The notes: generated by a model not told the origin, from the letters alone. Counted from the stretch's first letter, positions 45,962 through 55,323 are shown. The stretch is 64,000 nucleotides of DNA from Ferruginibacter sp. (GCA_025963635.1 JAOQAK010000055.1:124001-188000); one strand, 5' to 3'. Made by a program: numbers and translations.

Positions 45962-47389
45962 TTATTTCTCTCCCCGGCGTGCCAGTCTGGTTTTATAAAC
46001 ACTGCACATAACAAGGTTTAACACCAGTATGAAAAGCCCCCCGGGAATGGCCAGCACTGCGGTTCTCAGCCACGGATTGGTGATACCTAGCGGCCATCCT
46101 TCGGTAAATACCCAATTGTAATCGGGGAAAATGCCCAGCACGTTTATCGCTTCAATGGCTCCGGCTGACAACACCCCTATCACAAATTGCAAAACGCTGC
46201 TTTTGCATCTTAAAGCAAAAGCGAGTGATCCGAAGATGAGAGAAAAAGCTACCACGATTATTACAATTATCATCCACCATGGATAGAATACATAAAAATC
46301 CAAAGCACGCGTAATTGTTTCTACTACTATCCCGAGGATGAGACCGACGATGATATATTTCAGCCATAATACAAAACCATTTTCAAGTGCCATCTCCCGC
46401 AGTTGTTTCTTCTCAGCAAAATAAGGGATGAGGGATTTTTTCATGCCTTCCACCATATCCAGCTTTGCTGTCCACCCAAAATCCCTGTTGGCTTTGGAAG
46501 GATCGGCCAGCCAAAACCCTTGCGTTACTTCGCGGGCTTTATCCCGGGTCATTTTAGGCCGCTTACTATCGAAATGATAACCCAGTTCAGAAAAGGGTGC
46601 TAGTGCCTGGATCAAAAAATTAGGTACCGCAATTACCAGCGCAGTCGGTTTACCCATCGCTTTACCAATATTTTTCACAATCTGCTTAGAGGTTACAATG
46701 TTTGCATGGTTAAGAAAGTAAGTCTGGCCCACAGCATTTTCACTTTCTGCAGCTGCTACCATTCCTGCAACGAGGTCGCCTACATACACTGCCATCGACC
46801 GTTTTTCCCAAATGCCTAATTTGGGCATAATGCGATTTTCAACCAGCGGGTATATCTGGCTTAGATCCTGTTCACGCTCGCCGTATACTACCGCCGGCCT
46901 TACGATCGTTACAGGAATTTTGTCAAAAAAACCATGGGCTATTTCTTCCGCCTTCTTTTTCGATAATCCATACTATGACATCGGGTTAAGGGTTGTTGTT
47001 TCATCATAAGGTATCGGTTTCTCATTGGGACCGCAAGCGGCTAAACTGGAAACATACAAAAAACGTTTCAGCGTATTTTTTGCATATAGCTCTGCCGCTT
47101 CAAGCATATTTCGTGTACCCGTTACATTGGCATCTTCAAAATCCTTTTGGTTGGTGACGAGTAATTTAGCGGCGAGATGAAAAATATATACCGCATTTTC
47201 AACCGGGATCTTTAGTGTTGATGGCTCCCTGATATCCGCCACGTGTATCACAACATCCAGGTCTCTCAAAAAAGAAATGTCGCTGGTGTACCTTACCACG
47301 CAATGCACTTCATATCCTTTTGATAGAAGCAAGGGCACAATGTGCGAGCCAATGAATCCATTGGAACCGGTAACCAATACTTTAGCCAT
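45962..47389 (-). pseudogene. NAD-dependent epimerase/dehydratase fused to a membrane domain, interrupted by a stop
   Basis: One frame of 476 codons is broken by a single TAG at 46973-46975 (codon 139). Before it lies a normal extended-SDR N-terminus: MAKVLVTGSNGFIGSHIVPL with the GxxGxxG NAD motif, VIHVADIREP, FHLAAKLLV, NVTGTRNMLEAAEL and RFLYVSSLAACGPNE. The codon just after the stop encodes the catalytic Tyr of YGLSK (Tyr140, Lys144), and the frame then reads on with IPVTIVRPAVVYGEREQDLS and a C-terminal region (about 330-475) of several hydrophobic helices (LKYIIVGLILGIVVETITRA, WWMIIVIIVVAFSLIFGSLA). The intact protein would be a membrane-tethered sugar- or sterol-type epimerase. Either the gene is newly inactivated or the base is a sequencing error. 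Confidence 0.85.
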
Positions 47390-47546
47390 ATGTTTTATTT
47401 CTTATTTAAATACTGAGGGTACTTCTACGATAGTCTTTCGGCCATTGTAACTGCAATTAACTCATTAGGAATTCTACATGCTATCCGGTTCACTGAGTCC
47501 TTTTTTCCCGTTGCTAAGAAACATTTGCATCGACAAAACAAATTAT

Positions 47547-49010
47547 TTATTTTCTGTCTCTTAATTGCATGAGTTCTGCACGCATTGCATCATCATTCCA
47601 TCTCCATAGATTATGTGAAATGATCTTACCACTATCATCCTGCTGAATAAGCATGAAAGAATAAGTTTTATCCATGCGCACATCGGCCATAGATAAATCA
47701 TATACGGGCATCCAGGTGCCGGTGTTGATATAAACTTTGTTGTTCCATTTCTGTTGCTCGGGATTATGGGTGTGCCCGAATATTACCAGTTGAATGTCCT
47801 GGTTCTTATCAACTACTGCTTTGGCAAATGGGAAAAAAGTGGGAGGTGAACTCAACTGGAACATTACCATTACCCGCCCAAAAATATAGGACAGGAACAG
47901 GTACCCGAAATTCATTATAAAATTGAGTATTTGCTTACCAGCAAAAGATGTATTGGTTGCAGCGGCAGGAAATTTAATATTTCGCCAGATCGAATAAATG
48001 GTGATGGCGATTGGCAGCACAACAATAACGAGGAAGGTCAATATGTATTTAAAGGCCTGCTTATACATCTTTTTGGGAATGATCAGGATGGTAAATGGCA
48101 GGTACTGAAAAAGAACCCGGATCGCCAGTGGGAACCGCTCCCGTATTAACAATGGAAGAATTTTTTGAGCTGGTCTTACATTATCCAAAAATGGATAATA
48201 AAGTTCTAAACGATTGATAAGGTAGCGGTTAAAAAAAGAACCGAATGGAAGATTCAGTTCTGTGCCATTATTCAACGTGGGTTCTCCTTCGGCAAAAGTG
48301 AAATTTTCATATAGATGCCCGTGGGCTATATGGATCTTGCCGTCTATAATTAATGCATTGTCTACAAAGAGTATATTGTTTTCTGTACAACCGGAATACT
48401 CCTCCGTGGCTTTGTCGCCTCTAAGGGATGCCATGAGATGGGTCAACCGATAACACAGATAACTGCGAACCGCTTCCCAGTACCATTCCAGGTCATGATT
48501 GCCCTTGGTAATGATGAATTGATTTCCATTCATAAGCCACATCGCGATGGCTTCAAACACTTGCTGATGGCCGGTGATACATTTATCCAGTTTCCATACC
48601 GATTTGTACCCCTGCGTTTTTAAACCATACTCTCTTTCTTTATCGTCTATGGATGACTGTAATTCCTGCCACGATTTATTGATACCAATACCTTTTAGCA
48701 GGTTTTCCCAGTCTTTAAAATCTTTCTCCAATAGCGGCACCTCTTTTATCCTCAGGAAGTCGATAAAATCGCCATTGATAATAAGGATACAATCCTTGCC
48801 CTCACCGGCATTTTGCAAATACTCAAGGAATCGTGAAAAGGATGCATCTGCATAAAAATTTTCAGTACCGTCATAATTGTTGTTGGCATTCAATCCTGCT
48901 GCAAGGTGTAAATCACTTATAATAACAATATCTTTTCCTCCGGATATTATTTTAACCTCCGGATCTCCATATATATTTTCTTTTTCGAAAAGAAAACCAG
49001 GTTTATCCAT
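47547..49010 (-). CDS. Membrane-associated calcineurin-like metallophosphoesterase
   Basis: A 487-residue protein of the metallophosphoesterase superfamily. The ATG at 49008-49010 (MDKPGFLFEKENIYGDPEVK) is preferred to one 17 codons upstream. Metal-binding motifs occur in order: VIISDLHLAAG, LIINGDFIDFL, ITKGNHDLEWYWE, IHIAHGHLYE and LVIFGHTHNPEQ, the last followed by YINTGTWMPVYD. Between them (about 325-400) lie two membrane helices (FKYILTFLVIVVLPIAITIY and LNFIMNFGYLFLSYIFGRVM) that probably anchor the enzyme in the inner membrane. The layout resembles UDP-2,3-diacylglucosamine hydrolase-like phosphatases, but the substrate is not known. It is followed by the epimerase gene on the same strand, 157 bases away. 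Confidence 0.87.
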   Translation of the reverse strand: MDKPGFLFEKENIYGDPEVKIISGGKDIVIISDLHLAAGLNANNNYDGTENFYADASFSRFLEYLQNAGEGKDCILIINGDFIDFLRIKEVPLLEKDFKDWENLLKGIGINKSWQELQSSIDDKEREYGLKTQGYKSVWKLDKCITGHQQVFEAIAMWLMNGNQFIITKGNHDLEWYWEAVRSYLCYRLTHLMASLRGDKATEEYSGCTENNILFVDNALIIDGKIHIAHGHLYENFTFAEGEPTLNNGTELNLPFGSFFNRYLINRLELYYPFLDNVRPAQKILPLLIRERFPLAIRVLFQYLPFTILIIPKKMYKQAFKYILTFLVIVVLPIAITIYSIWRNIKFPAAATNTSFAGKQILNFIMNFGYLFLSYIFGRVMVMFQLSSPPTFFPFAKAVVDKNQDIQLVIFGHTHNPEQQKWNNKVYINTGTWMPVYDLSMADVRMDKTYSFMLIQQDDSGKIISHNLWRWNDDAMRAELMQLRDRK

Positions 49011-49216
49011 AAACAAAAATTGTTTTAAATATAGAGACTGTATAAAAAATAAGGATTGCAAACAGATGACGGGGTGCTCTGTCAGTTATTGAATTGGTAA
49101 GATAAATATTAGATTGAAAATTTCCTATCTTTTTTCGTTTATTCGGGTACGTGTGTTTTCACTGCTTTGATTCATACTCCCCTGGGGTGCCGCAAATTTT
49201 TATTTAACCTACAGGA

Positions 49217-50458
49217 TTAGATAACCTGCCCTTTTGCTGCTATCTCCACCAATTCACTTTTTCTCCTCTCTTTGTCCGTAAAAAACAGGCTAAAAAGCAG
49301 TAAAACCCCCACTGTAATAAAGATGGGCATCAGCCAAATGATTTCCCAATGATGACTCGTTGAATTGATAGTGTTTTGCTTTGCTATATAGCCGGATAAT
49401 AAACTGCCGATCCAAAGTCCTACCCCGTAGGTCGCCATGGTAATCATGCCCTGTGCTGCATTCCGGTTGTGGTCGTTGGCAACGCTATCTGTGTAAATCT
49501 GGCCTGTCACAAAAAAGAAATCATAACAAACACCATGTAATATAATCCCTGCAATCAACATCCAGCTATTGATGCCTGCATCGCCATAGCGGAAACATAC
49601 AAATCGGGCTATCCATGCAAGCATACCAATAATGATCATCCATTTAATACCGAATCTTTTCATAAAAAAAGGGATCATCAGGATAAAAATTGCTTCAGAA
49701 AACTGGCCCATTGTCATCTTACTCGTGGCGTCTGCCAGTCCCTTTTCGTTAAAAAACTGGTTGGCCAGGCTATAATAAAATGATAGAGGAATACAGATCA
49801 AAATAGAAGCAATAAAAAATATTGTAAACGACCTGTTCTTAAAAAGCACAAACACATGCTTGCCCAATATGCGTGCATCCGTTGTTGTTGGTGATGCGAT
49901 GGTAGTTTGTCTCTTCGGGATCATTAAGCTAAGTATGGCCAATACAATCGATGCAACACCTGCCATTGTAAATGTTGCTCCCATTGCTGAAGGAGGAATG
50001 GAAAAAACTTTGTCAATGCTTATACCGGCGATGATCCACCCGACAGTACCAAACACACGGATGGCGGAGAACGATTTGCCGGTATTTTTAAGCTGGTCAA
50101 ATGCAATGCTATTAGACAAAGCCATGGTGGGCGCATACATCAGTGCATACAACAATAGCACCCAGTTGAAAGTGTTTGCATCCGTAATGCGGGTAATCAG
50201 CAATAATATGATACCACCTGCGAAATGCAGCAGCGCCATGAGGTTACGCGGAGCAAAAAAGCGGTCTGCAATTACGCCAATCAACAGAGGCGAAATAATA
50301 GTAGCAATTGCCATCATGCCATATGCCACGCCAATCTGCAATCCATCGGCCTTAAGCGTATTGGCAAGATAAGTGCCCATGGTTACATACCAGCTGCCCC
50401 AAATAAAGAATTGCAGCAGCATCATTGCAGAGAGTTGAACGCGGATGGATTGTTTCAT
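49217..50458 (-). CDS. MFS permease, nucleoside:H+ symporter family
   Basis: A 413-residue inner-membrane transporter with 12 predicted helices, of the nucleoside:proton symporter branch (NupG/XapB-like) of the major facilitator superfamily. Markers are the N-terminal VQLSAMMLLQFFIWGSWYVT, IGVAYGMMAIATIISPLLIG followed by VIADRFFAPRN, the central ALSNSIAFDQLKNTGKSFSA IRVFGTVGWIIAG, and WMLIAGIILHGVCYDFFFVT. In Bacteroidota such proteins are often next to Gfo/Idh/MocA oxidoreductases and may carry sugars or nucleosides. The oxidoreductase gene lies directly upstream (44 bases), so the pair probably forms an operon for uptake and oxidation of one compound, which cannot be named from sequence. 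Confidence 0.88.
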   Translation of the reverse strand: MKQSIRVQLSAMMLLQFFIWGSWYVTMGTYLANTLKADGLQIGVAYGMMAIATIISPLLIGVIADRFFAPRNLMALLHFAGGIILLLITRITDANTFNWVLLLYALMYAPTMALSNSIAFDQLKNTGKSFSAIRVFGTVGWIIAGISIDKVFSIPPSAMGATFTMAGVASIVLAILSLMIPKRQTTIASPTTTDARILGKHVFVLFKNRSFTIFFIASILICIPLSFYYSLANQFFNEKGLADATSKMTMGQFSEAIFILMIPFFMKRFGIKWMIIIGMLAWIARFVCFRYGDAGINSWMLIAGIILHGVCYDFFFVTGQIYTDSVANDHNRNAAQGMITMATYGVGLWIGSLLSGYIAKQNTINSTSHHWEIIWLMPIFITVGVLLLFSLFFTDKERRKSELVEIAAKGQVI

Positions 50459-50502
50459 ATAGGATGTTTAGAGATTTTATTTTTTAAAAGCAGGTAGCAT
50501 CT

Positions 50503-51711
50503 TTAATTTGTTTCAGATATTTTCTCACTTACTTTTTGAATTACTTCACCCGTGAGCTTATTTTTTAAGATCAGCTTTTGATCTCCGTTTGGCAATATTT
50601 CTTCTTTGATCAGGAAATAGTCGTTATCATACGAAATCGATTCATGCTGCGCTGTTGTAGTTTCATCACCACGCCAGATGTCGAGTTGAATGGGTTCCCA
50701 TTTTTTAGATTTCGCGGATATAAAAGCCGCATCTAAAATGGCATTTACTACATACCCATCATAAAAAGATTCTAATGGCTGGCGGTTTGTTTCAATGGCA
50801 TCAAACATATCTGTAAACATATTGGGGTACCCGAGTTCATGGCTTTCATCCCCTACTGGAAACAACCATCCACTGTTTACTTCAGTCTTTTCTGCCACAT
50901 AACCTGTTCCTTTGCCGGTGCTGAACATTTCAAAGCCGGTGCGTAAAAAATTATTGATCCAGATAGTCCCTTCGGAGCCCATTACTTCATCTCTTAAATC
51001 CATACCGCCCCTGAATGTCCAGCTTACTTCAAACTGCCCGATTGCACCGCTTGCATATTTTACCAATCCAATCGCATGATCTTCCGCTTCGATCGGATGC
51101 ACCTGTGTATCTGCCCAGCACATCACTTCCAGTGGCTTGACAGATTTGCCGATGAAATTTCGGCTGATTTCCACACAATGGCAGCCCAGGTCGATGATAG
51201 CGCCACCGCCGGATTTTTCTTTATCCCAAAACCAGTCGCTGTGCGGACCAGGATGGGTTTCCCTCGACTTTGTCCACAACACCCTTCCGATACTCCCCTG
51301 CCGGATGCTGGCAACCGACTTTAAAAACTTCGGCGTGTAGCAAAGGTCCTCCATATAACCTCCAAAGATGCCGGCATCCTCCACCAACTGCAACATGCGT
51401 TTGGCTTCGGCTGCAGTACGCCCGAGTGGTTTTGTACACAGCACATGCTTTTTATATTTTGCACAGGCTTCCACCGCAATTTCATGTAAATGGTTAGGCA
51501 AAGAAATCAAGACCACTTCCACTTCCGGATGACTGATAGCTTCTTCCATATCATCCGTACAATGTTGCAATTTATAATCTGCAGCGAAACGTTTGGCATT
51601 ATCAATGTTGCGTGAATAGACTGTATAGACGAAGTCTTTTCTTCTTTGTGCATGAAGCGATTCGGCATAGAAACGGGCAATGAACCCTGACCCTAACATA
51701 GCAATCTTCAT
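50503..51711 (-). CDS. Gfo/Idh/MocA family oxidoreductase
   Basis: A 402-residue NAD(P)-dependent oxidoreductase acting on a sugar, polyol or similar compound in the cytoplasm. The ATG at 51709-51711 places the Rossmann motif first (MKIAMLGSGFIARFYAESLH); 20 upstream codons lack sense. The N-terminal domain continues with VEVVLISLPNHLHEIAVEAC and the conserved KHVLCTKPLGRTAAEAKRML, in which TKP replaces the common EKP. The C-terminal domain shows GGGAIIDLGCHCVEISRNFI, ASGAIGQFEVSWTFRGGMDL and TDMFDAIETNRQPLESFYDG. The gene lies directly upstream of the MFS permease gene on the same strand. A REP-like palindrome and a deleted second Gfo/Idh gene lie just upstream of it. Confidence 0.9.
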   Translation of the reverse strand: MKIAMLGSGFIARFYAESLHAQRRKDFVYTVYSRNIDNAKRFAADYKLQHCTDDMEEAISHPEVEVVLISLPNHLHEIAVEACAKYKKHVLCTKPLGRTAAEAKRMLQLVEDAGIFGGYMEDLCYTPKFLKSVASIRQGSIGRVLWTKSRETHPGPHSDWFWDKEKSGGGAIIDLGCHCVEISRNFIGKSVKPLEVMCWADTQVHPIEAEDHAIGLVKYASGAIGQFEVSWTFRGGMDLRDEVMGSEGTIWINNFLRTGFEMFSTGKGTGYVAEKTEVNSGWLFPVGDESHELGYPNMFTDMFDAIETNRQPLESFYDGYVVNAILDAAFISAKSKKWEPIQLDIWRGDETTTAQHESISYDNDYFLIKEEILPNGDQKLILKNKLTGEVIQKVSEKISETN

Positions 51712-51789
51712 AATTAATAATTTTGAATTGATAAAACGATATTGATGAAAAACAATTTTTCGTGGAAACATTTTCTTTATGTATTCGTA

Positions 51790-51807
51790 GCCACGCTGCA
51801 GCGTGGC
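51790..51807. repeat. REP-like palindrome GCCACGCTGCAGCGTGGC with GTAG at its foot
   Basis: A perfect 18-base palindrome centred between 51798 and 51799. GTAG stands at 51787-51790 and CTAC at 51809-51812, offset by two bases. The GTAG foot is the hallmark of REP sequences mobilised by RAYT proteins, as in the palindrome at 32739-32774. No RAYT gene is in the window. Confidence 0.75.
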
Positions 51808-51808
51808 A

Positions 51809-52197
51809 CTACACCAATTTCATTTTCGCGGCATCCCAATTTAATGGCTTATTTTGCGCAGCGCTCAGGTTACAAGTATTTCCCTGTAATCTTTGGTGGT
51901 GAAAATTTGGTTTCCCCATTTTTCTTTTGCCCTGCCGAGGCGGCCGGTATATAGATCGCAAACGGCAGCCAGTTCTACCCCATCAACTTTCAAAGCAGTA
52001 TCGGTATCGTAATGGCCGATAATGCCGCTGCCGATTAGTCCTATGCGGATTTTGTCATTGGCGCTGATTTTGGCTGTGGAGATGAGTTGTTTTTTTATTA
52101 GGCCAGGTTCGGCATTTACATGCGTTCCTACAGAGATCGCGGCTACGGACCCGCTTAAATTTTTTAAGAATTTCCTTCTTGAATTTTGCATAGCCAT
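51809..52197 (-). pseudogene. Internally deleted Gfo/Idh/MocA oxidoreductase with Tat signal
   Basis: The N-terminus is normal for a secreted member of the family: a twin-arginine signal (NSRRKFLKNLSGSVAAISVG), then a Rossmann motif IRIGLIGSGIIGHYDTD, VELAAVCDLYTGRLGRAKEK and IFTTKDYREILV. The frame stops at 51865, after 110 residues, where a full gene would have 400 or more. In another minus frame the next bases read LSAAQNKPLNWDAAKMKLV and stop at 51809-51811, which resembles the '-PL-WD--KM' stretch near the C-terminus of the same family. This suggests that about 300 codons have been lost and the two ends joined. The REP-like palindrome begins directly after the remnant. It is unlikely to be functional. 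Confidence 0.7.
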
Positions 52198-52253
52198 CGT
52201 TTTTGTTTTTTACTTTTTTAGAAGCTATTGATTGTCGATAAAAACATAGATAC

Positions 52254-53096
52254 TTAAGGATATACCACTCCTTCTCCCAGTTCCAGCACTTTGTAATTTA
52301 CTCCTTGTTTTAAACATGCGGTTTCAAATAATTTCGGATCTTCTGTGTTGAATTCAAATAGGTGATAGTGATGCGGTATTACCAGTTTTGCCCCGATTGC
52401 CTTGATCAGCCCAGCGGCCTCTTCCGGGTTTAGGTTCCCTGCCACTTTTCTTTCCGGCTTATTGCCGTTGATGGGTAGAAAAGCAATGTCTACCTGCCAT
52501 GGTTTCAGTATTGCTTCCATGCCATCAAACAAAAGCGTATCTCCTGAATGATAGATCGCATAGCTCCCAAACTGAACGATGTATCCCATGAATTTACATT
52601 CTCCTTTTTCGTTCCGTTCTATTTCATTGTGAGCTGCCGGCACACCACTTATTTTGAATCCTGCATATTCATAACTTTTACCATCGTTCAAACCGACAGG
52701 AAAACCCTTTTCACATTTCGTCCGGTCTGCCACAAAATCCCTGTTCGCTTCCGGTATGATAAATTTTATTTGCGAATTGTTTTTTAAGATGGGTATCAAT
52801 GTTTCCGCATCCAGGTGATCGGTATGGTTGTGACTGGAAGTTACGATATCGATAAAATCAAGCTTCGACGGATCGATCACCAATTCACTCATCCTTGTAT
52901 GTGGCTTATCGGTATGCTGGTATTTGATTGTCAGGAAATCGGACAAGTATGGATCCAACAATAAACATTTCCCTTTCCATTTAATCAAAAAACCACTCTG
53001 TCCCAACCACCATACTTTAAAAGCAGTATCGCTGTTAAATGATTTAATGTCATTCAGAAGTTGTTCGTCTTTTTGCTTTGGCTGGATCAGTTGCAT
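52254..53096 (-). CDS. MBL-fold metallohydrolase, UlaG-like
   Basis: A 280-residue cytoplasmic metallo-beta-lactamase-fold hydrolase similar to UlaG (L-ascorbate-6-phosphate lactonase) and related enzymes. Metal ligands are clear: VTSSHNHTDHLDAETLIP (HxHxDH), GVPAAHNEIERNE, IYHSGDTLLFDGMEAI and VIPHHYHLFEF. The N-terminal beta strand WWLGQSGFLIKWKGKCLLLD is also typical. The ATG at 53094-53096 fits the domain. There is no signal peptide. It lies in a leftward cluster with a permease, Gfo/Idh genes and a TolB-like protein, so a lactonase or phosphodiesterase step in sugar use is possible, but substrate is unknown. Confidence 0.85.
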   Translation of the reverse strand: MQLIQPKQKDEQLLNDIKSFNSDTAFKVWWLGQSGFLIKWKGKCLLLDPYLSDFLTIKYQHTDKPHTRMSELVIDPSKLDFIDIVTSSHNHTDHLDAETLIPILKNNSQIKFIIPEANRDFVADRTKCEKGFPVGLNDGKSYEYAGFKISGVPAAHNEIERNEKGECKFMGYIVQFGSYAIYHSGDTLLFDGMEAILKPWQVDIAFLPINGNKPERKVAGNLNPEEAAGLIKAIGAKLVIPHHYHLFEFNTEDPKLFETACLKQGVNYKVLELGEGVVYP

Positions 53097-53156
53097 TTAT
53101 TATTTGATGATTGATCTGTAATCATTGCCTAAAAAAAATAAGCTATGCATTCATTC

Positions 53157-54698
53157 CTATTCCGAATTGCTCACAAAAGCAATATGCTTACTATCCGGCG
53201 ACCAGGAATTTACATTGATTGTGCCCTGCCCTCCATATAGATATGCGATTACCCGTGGCGCTCCCCCGGCAACGGGCATTAAATTCAGCGTAACTTTTTG
53301 ATAGGATGGATGGCCGTTGGGTTCTATATCATTCGGGAAAGAAATATACACCATCCACTTTCCATCCGGCGAAATATGGGGGAACCAGTTATGCCGTTCG
53401 TCAAATGTAAGCTGCTCTTTTGACGAACCGTCCGGTTTCATTCGCCATATTTGCATGGTACCGGTTCGGTTGGCATTATAATAAATAAACTTCCCATCGG
53501 GAGAATACTCCGGGCCGTCGACATGCCCTTCCGTATTGTTGGTTAAAGCAGTTTCGTTTCCGTTATCGACCGCTACCTTGTACAGGTTATAAATATTGCT
53601 GCCCTTTCGCTGGCCCACAACGGTTACTTCTTTTCCATCGGGCGACCAGCCATGCCAATAGGAAGGTGTTTGTTGAGTAATTAATTTAGGTTCACCCCCT
53701 GCAAGCGGTAACACATATACAGTAGATCCGCCGCCCGGCAAACCCACTCGCTGGTGACTAATTGCCAGCATCTTCCCATTAAAAGAAATACCGTGATCGT
53801 TGTTATTGTTATCGAGTGCACCCGTATTTAATTTCACTGGGGTTCCGCCTTCCGCAGGGATTGTATAAATGCCACCCTTTTCATTAAACAACAGGTTTTT
53901 ACCACCGGGCATCCAATTGGGCGCTTCAAATTTGCCGGCAGATTGATGAATTATCTTTCTTTCTCCACTAAACACATCCATCGTTTCCATCCTGCATCCA
54001 AGGACACCGGTAAACGCGGGAATTTTTACCTGGGGATTCGGACCGTATTTATTCATCACAGGTTTATCTATCCGAACATTCCAAATTTTTGCTTCTTCAA
54101 TCTTGTTTGAATCATGAGAACAAATAAATAAGCCCACGAATACAGAGTCCTTCATTGCAAACATATCTGTTGAGCCCACCTCCTGCAAGGGCTCACCCCA
54201 ATTAGCCACCCGCATTGTAATCCTTTTTCCTATACGTTCCATTTGTATGGTTTTAAAAACGGATTTCTTTGGAAAAAAAATTTCGTCTTCCGGATCTCTC
54301 ATATACGCTCCTCTTAGAGGACGCCATTGTAAAACCGTTAGTCCATCACCATGTGTTGTGGCGTTGTAACTAGCCGCTCCTTCATCCAGGGATTCTCTTA
54401 GCATCCAGCCAATTTTTTTATGGCCATTTCCTTTGTCGCCCAGGAAAGCAAAATCTGCGGTTACAATAAAATCGCCACCAATCTTTTTATATACATATTG
54501 AAACTCATCCCTGTTAAACCAAATATTAAACCCAGCCCCTTTGAGGTAATAGGTTTGGGATGCAGGGTCATAACGGGTGCTGCCGGCACTTTTGGGTTTG
54601 CCAATATCAGCACTTTTATCAAAGATGCCTGTGTGTGCATCTTGTCCGTTCATCATTTGAATACAACAAACCATTAGCAGTGTAGTAAATAATTTCAT
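53157..54698 (-). CDS. Secreted TolB-like propeller protein with N-terminal lectin-like domain
   Basis: 513 residues, probably periplasmic. The ATG at 54696-54698 begins a signal peptide (MKLFTTLLMVCCIQMMNGQ). Residues 25-215 form a beta-sandwich of the concanavalin-like type (YYLKGAGFNIWFNRDEFQYV, GKRITMRVANWGEPLQEVGS, DSVFVGLFICSHDSNKIEEA). Residues 230-513 form a WD40-like/PD40 propeller as in TolB and peptidase propellers: GEPKLITQQTPSYWHGWSPD, GPEYSPDGKFIYYNANRTGT, PHISPDGKWMVYISFPND and SWSPDSKHIAFVSNSE at the very end. There is no hydrolase domain after the propeller, so it is more likely a binding protein than a peptidase. It is upstream of the MBL gene (60 bases) and may be co-transcribed with it. 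Confidence 0.83.
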   Translation of the reverse strand: MKLFTTLLMVCCIQMMNGQDAHTGIFDKSADIGKPKSAGSTRYDPASQTYYLKGAGFNIWFNRDEFQYVYKKIGGDFIVTADFAFLGDKGNGHKKIGWMLRESLDEGAASYNATTHGDGLTVLQWRPLRGAYMRDPEDEIFFPKKSVFKTIQMERIGKRITMRVANWGEPLQEVGSTDMFAMKDSVFVGLFICSHDSNKIEEAKIWNVRIDKPVMNKYGPNPQVKIPAFTGVLGCRMETMDVFSGERKIIHQSAGKFEAPNWMPGGKNLLFNEKGGIYTIPAEGGTPVKLNTGALDNNNNDHGISFNGKMLAISHQRVGLPGGGSTVYVLPLAGGEPKLITQQTPSYWHGWSPDGKEVTVVGQRKGSNIYNLYKVAVDNGNETALTNNTEGHVDGPEYSPDGKFIYYNANRTGTMQIWRMKPDGSSKEQLTFDERHNWFPHISPDGKWMVYISFPNDIEPNGHPSYQKVTLNLMPVAGGAPRVIAYLYGGQGTINVNSWSPDSKHIAFVSNSE

Positions 54699-54912
54699 AT
54701 ACAATTTTTAAGATGAGTGCAGCGCAAACCATCAATCGCCTGGTTTGTTTTAATAACCCTGGCTAAAATTATACTATTATCATTTCCGCGCAAGAAAAAT
54801 CGTTACATCATTCATACACTAAAGCAAAAGTTTTCGCACAAAATAAATCAACCTTCAACTTTCAACGATCAACTTTCAATTTCAAATACAATTAGTGTTC
54901 GTTTTTTAACAC

Positions 54913-55011
54913 TTACAATGCCCGCACCGAGAGCGTATGCTTAAAAATATTGAGCGGATCCCACTTCGCTTTTACCTGAAGCAAAAACCGCTTTACTAAA
55001 ATGCTATTCAT
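54913..55011 (-). pseudogene. Possible C-terminal remnant of a BBE-type FAD-linked oxidase
   Basis: A minus-strand frame ending at a TAA (54913-54915) reads LLQVKAKWDPLNIFKHTLSV, which resembles the berberine-bridge-like end '-VK-KWDP-N-F-H-QS-' of FAD-linked oxidases. Frames upstream are broken. The match is short (about 25 residues), so it is only a suggestion. Confidence 0.35.
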
Positions 55012-55242
55012 TCATCTAATTGCAGTTTTTAACAGGCAAACGGTTTCGTCTATTTCGCTGTTTAGATTCAACAATGTTTCATCCATCCGGCATTGCTCAA
55101 TGCAATATTTTACGGTTGGATGAAAATACAATTTTATACGAATTATTCATAAGGCGAAACACTGTTTACGGGTCATATTATAAGCAAAAGCGCATTGCAA
55201 ATAGGTACGAAAAATGAACAGGTCGGAAGGGCATTAATAAAC

Positions 55243-55294
55243 AGGGATAGATAAATAAACCGCGTCCTTAAGCCTGTTCCATTTATCTATCCCT
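55243..55294 (-). terminator. Inverted repeat after the susD gene
   Basis: AGGGATAGATAAAT (55243-55256) pairs perfectly with 55281-55294 across a 24-base loop, starting 29 bases past the susD stop. The minus-strand tail after the stem is GTTTATTAAT, weakly T-rich, so it may end the locus transcript. Confidence 0.55.
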
Positions 55295-55323
55295 TGTCTA
55301 TATAAAAAAATTACGCAATCTAC

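Larger units (their letters stand above)
54705..55323. other. Intergenic region with a gene remnant and a terminator-like repeat
   Basis: Contains a short T/C/A-rich stretch (about 54848-54888) of repeated CAACTTTCAA-like words, a minus-strand remnant at 54913-55011 and a 14-base inverted repeat at 55243-55294. No intact gene is seen. Confidence 0.5.

Noticed and set aside
55020..55217. 65-codon plus-strand frame
   Set aside because: No recognisable content and located in a region with a gene remnant on the other strand.
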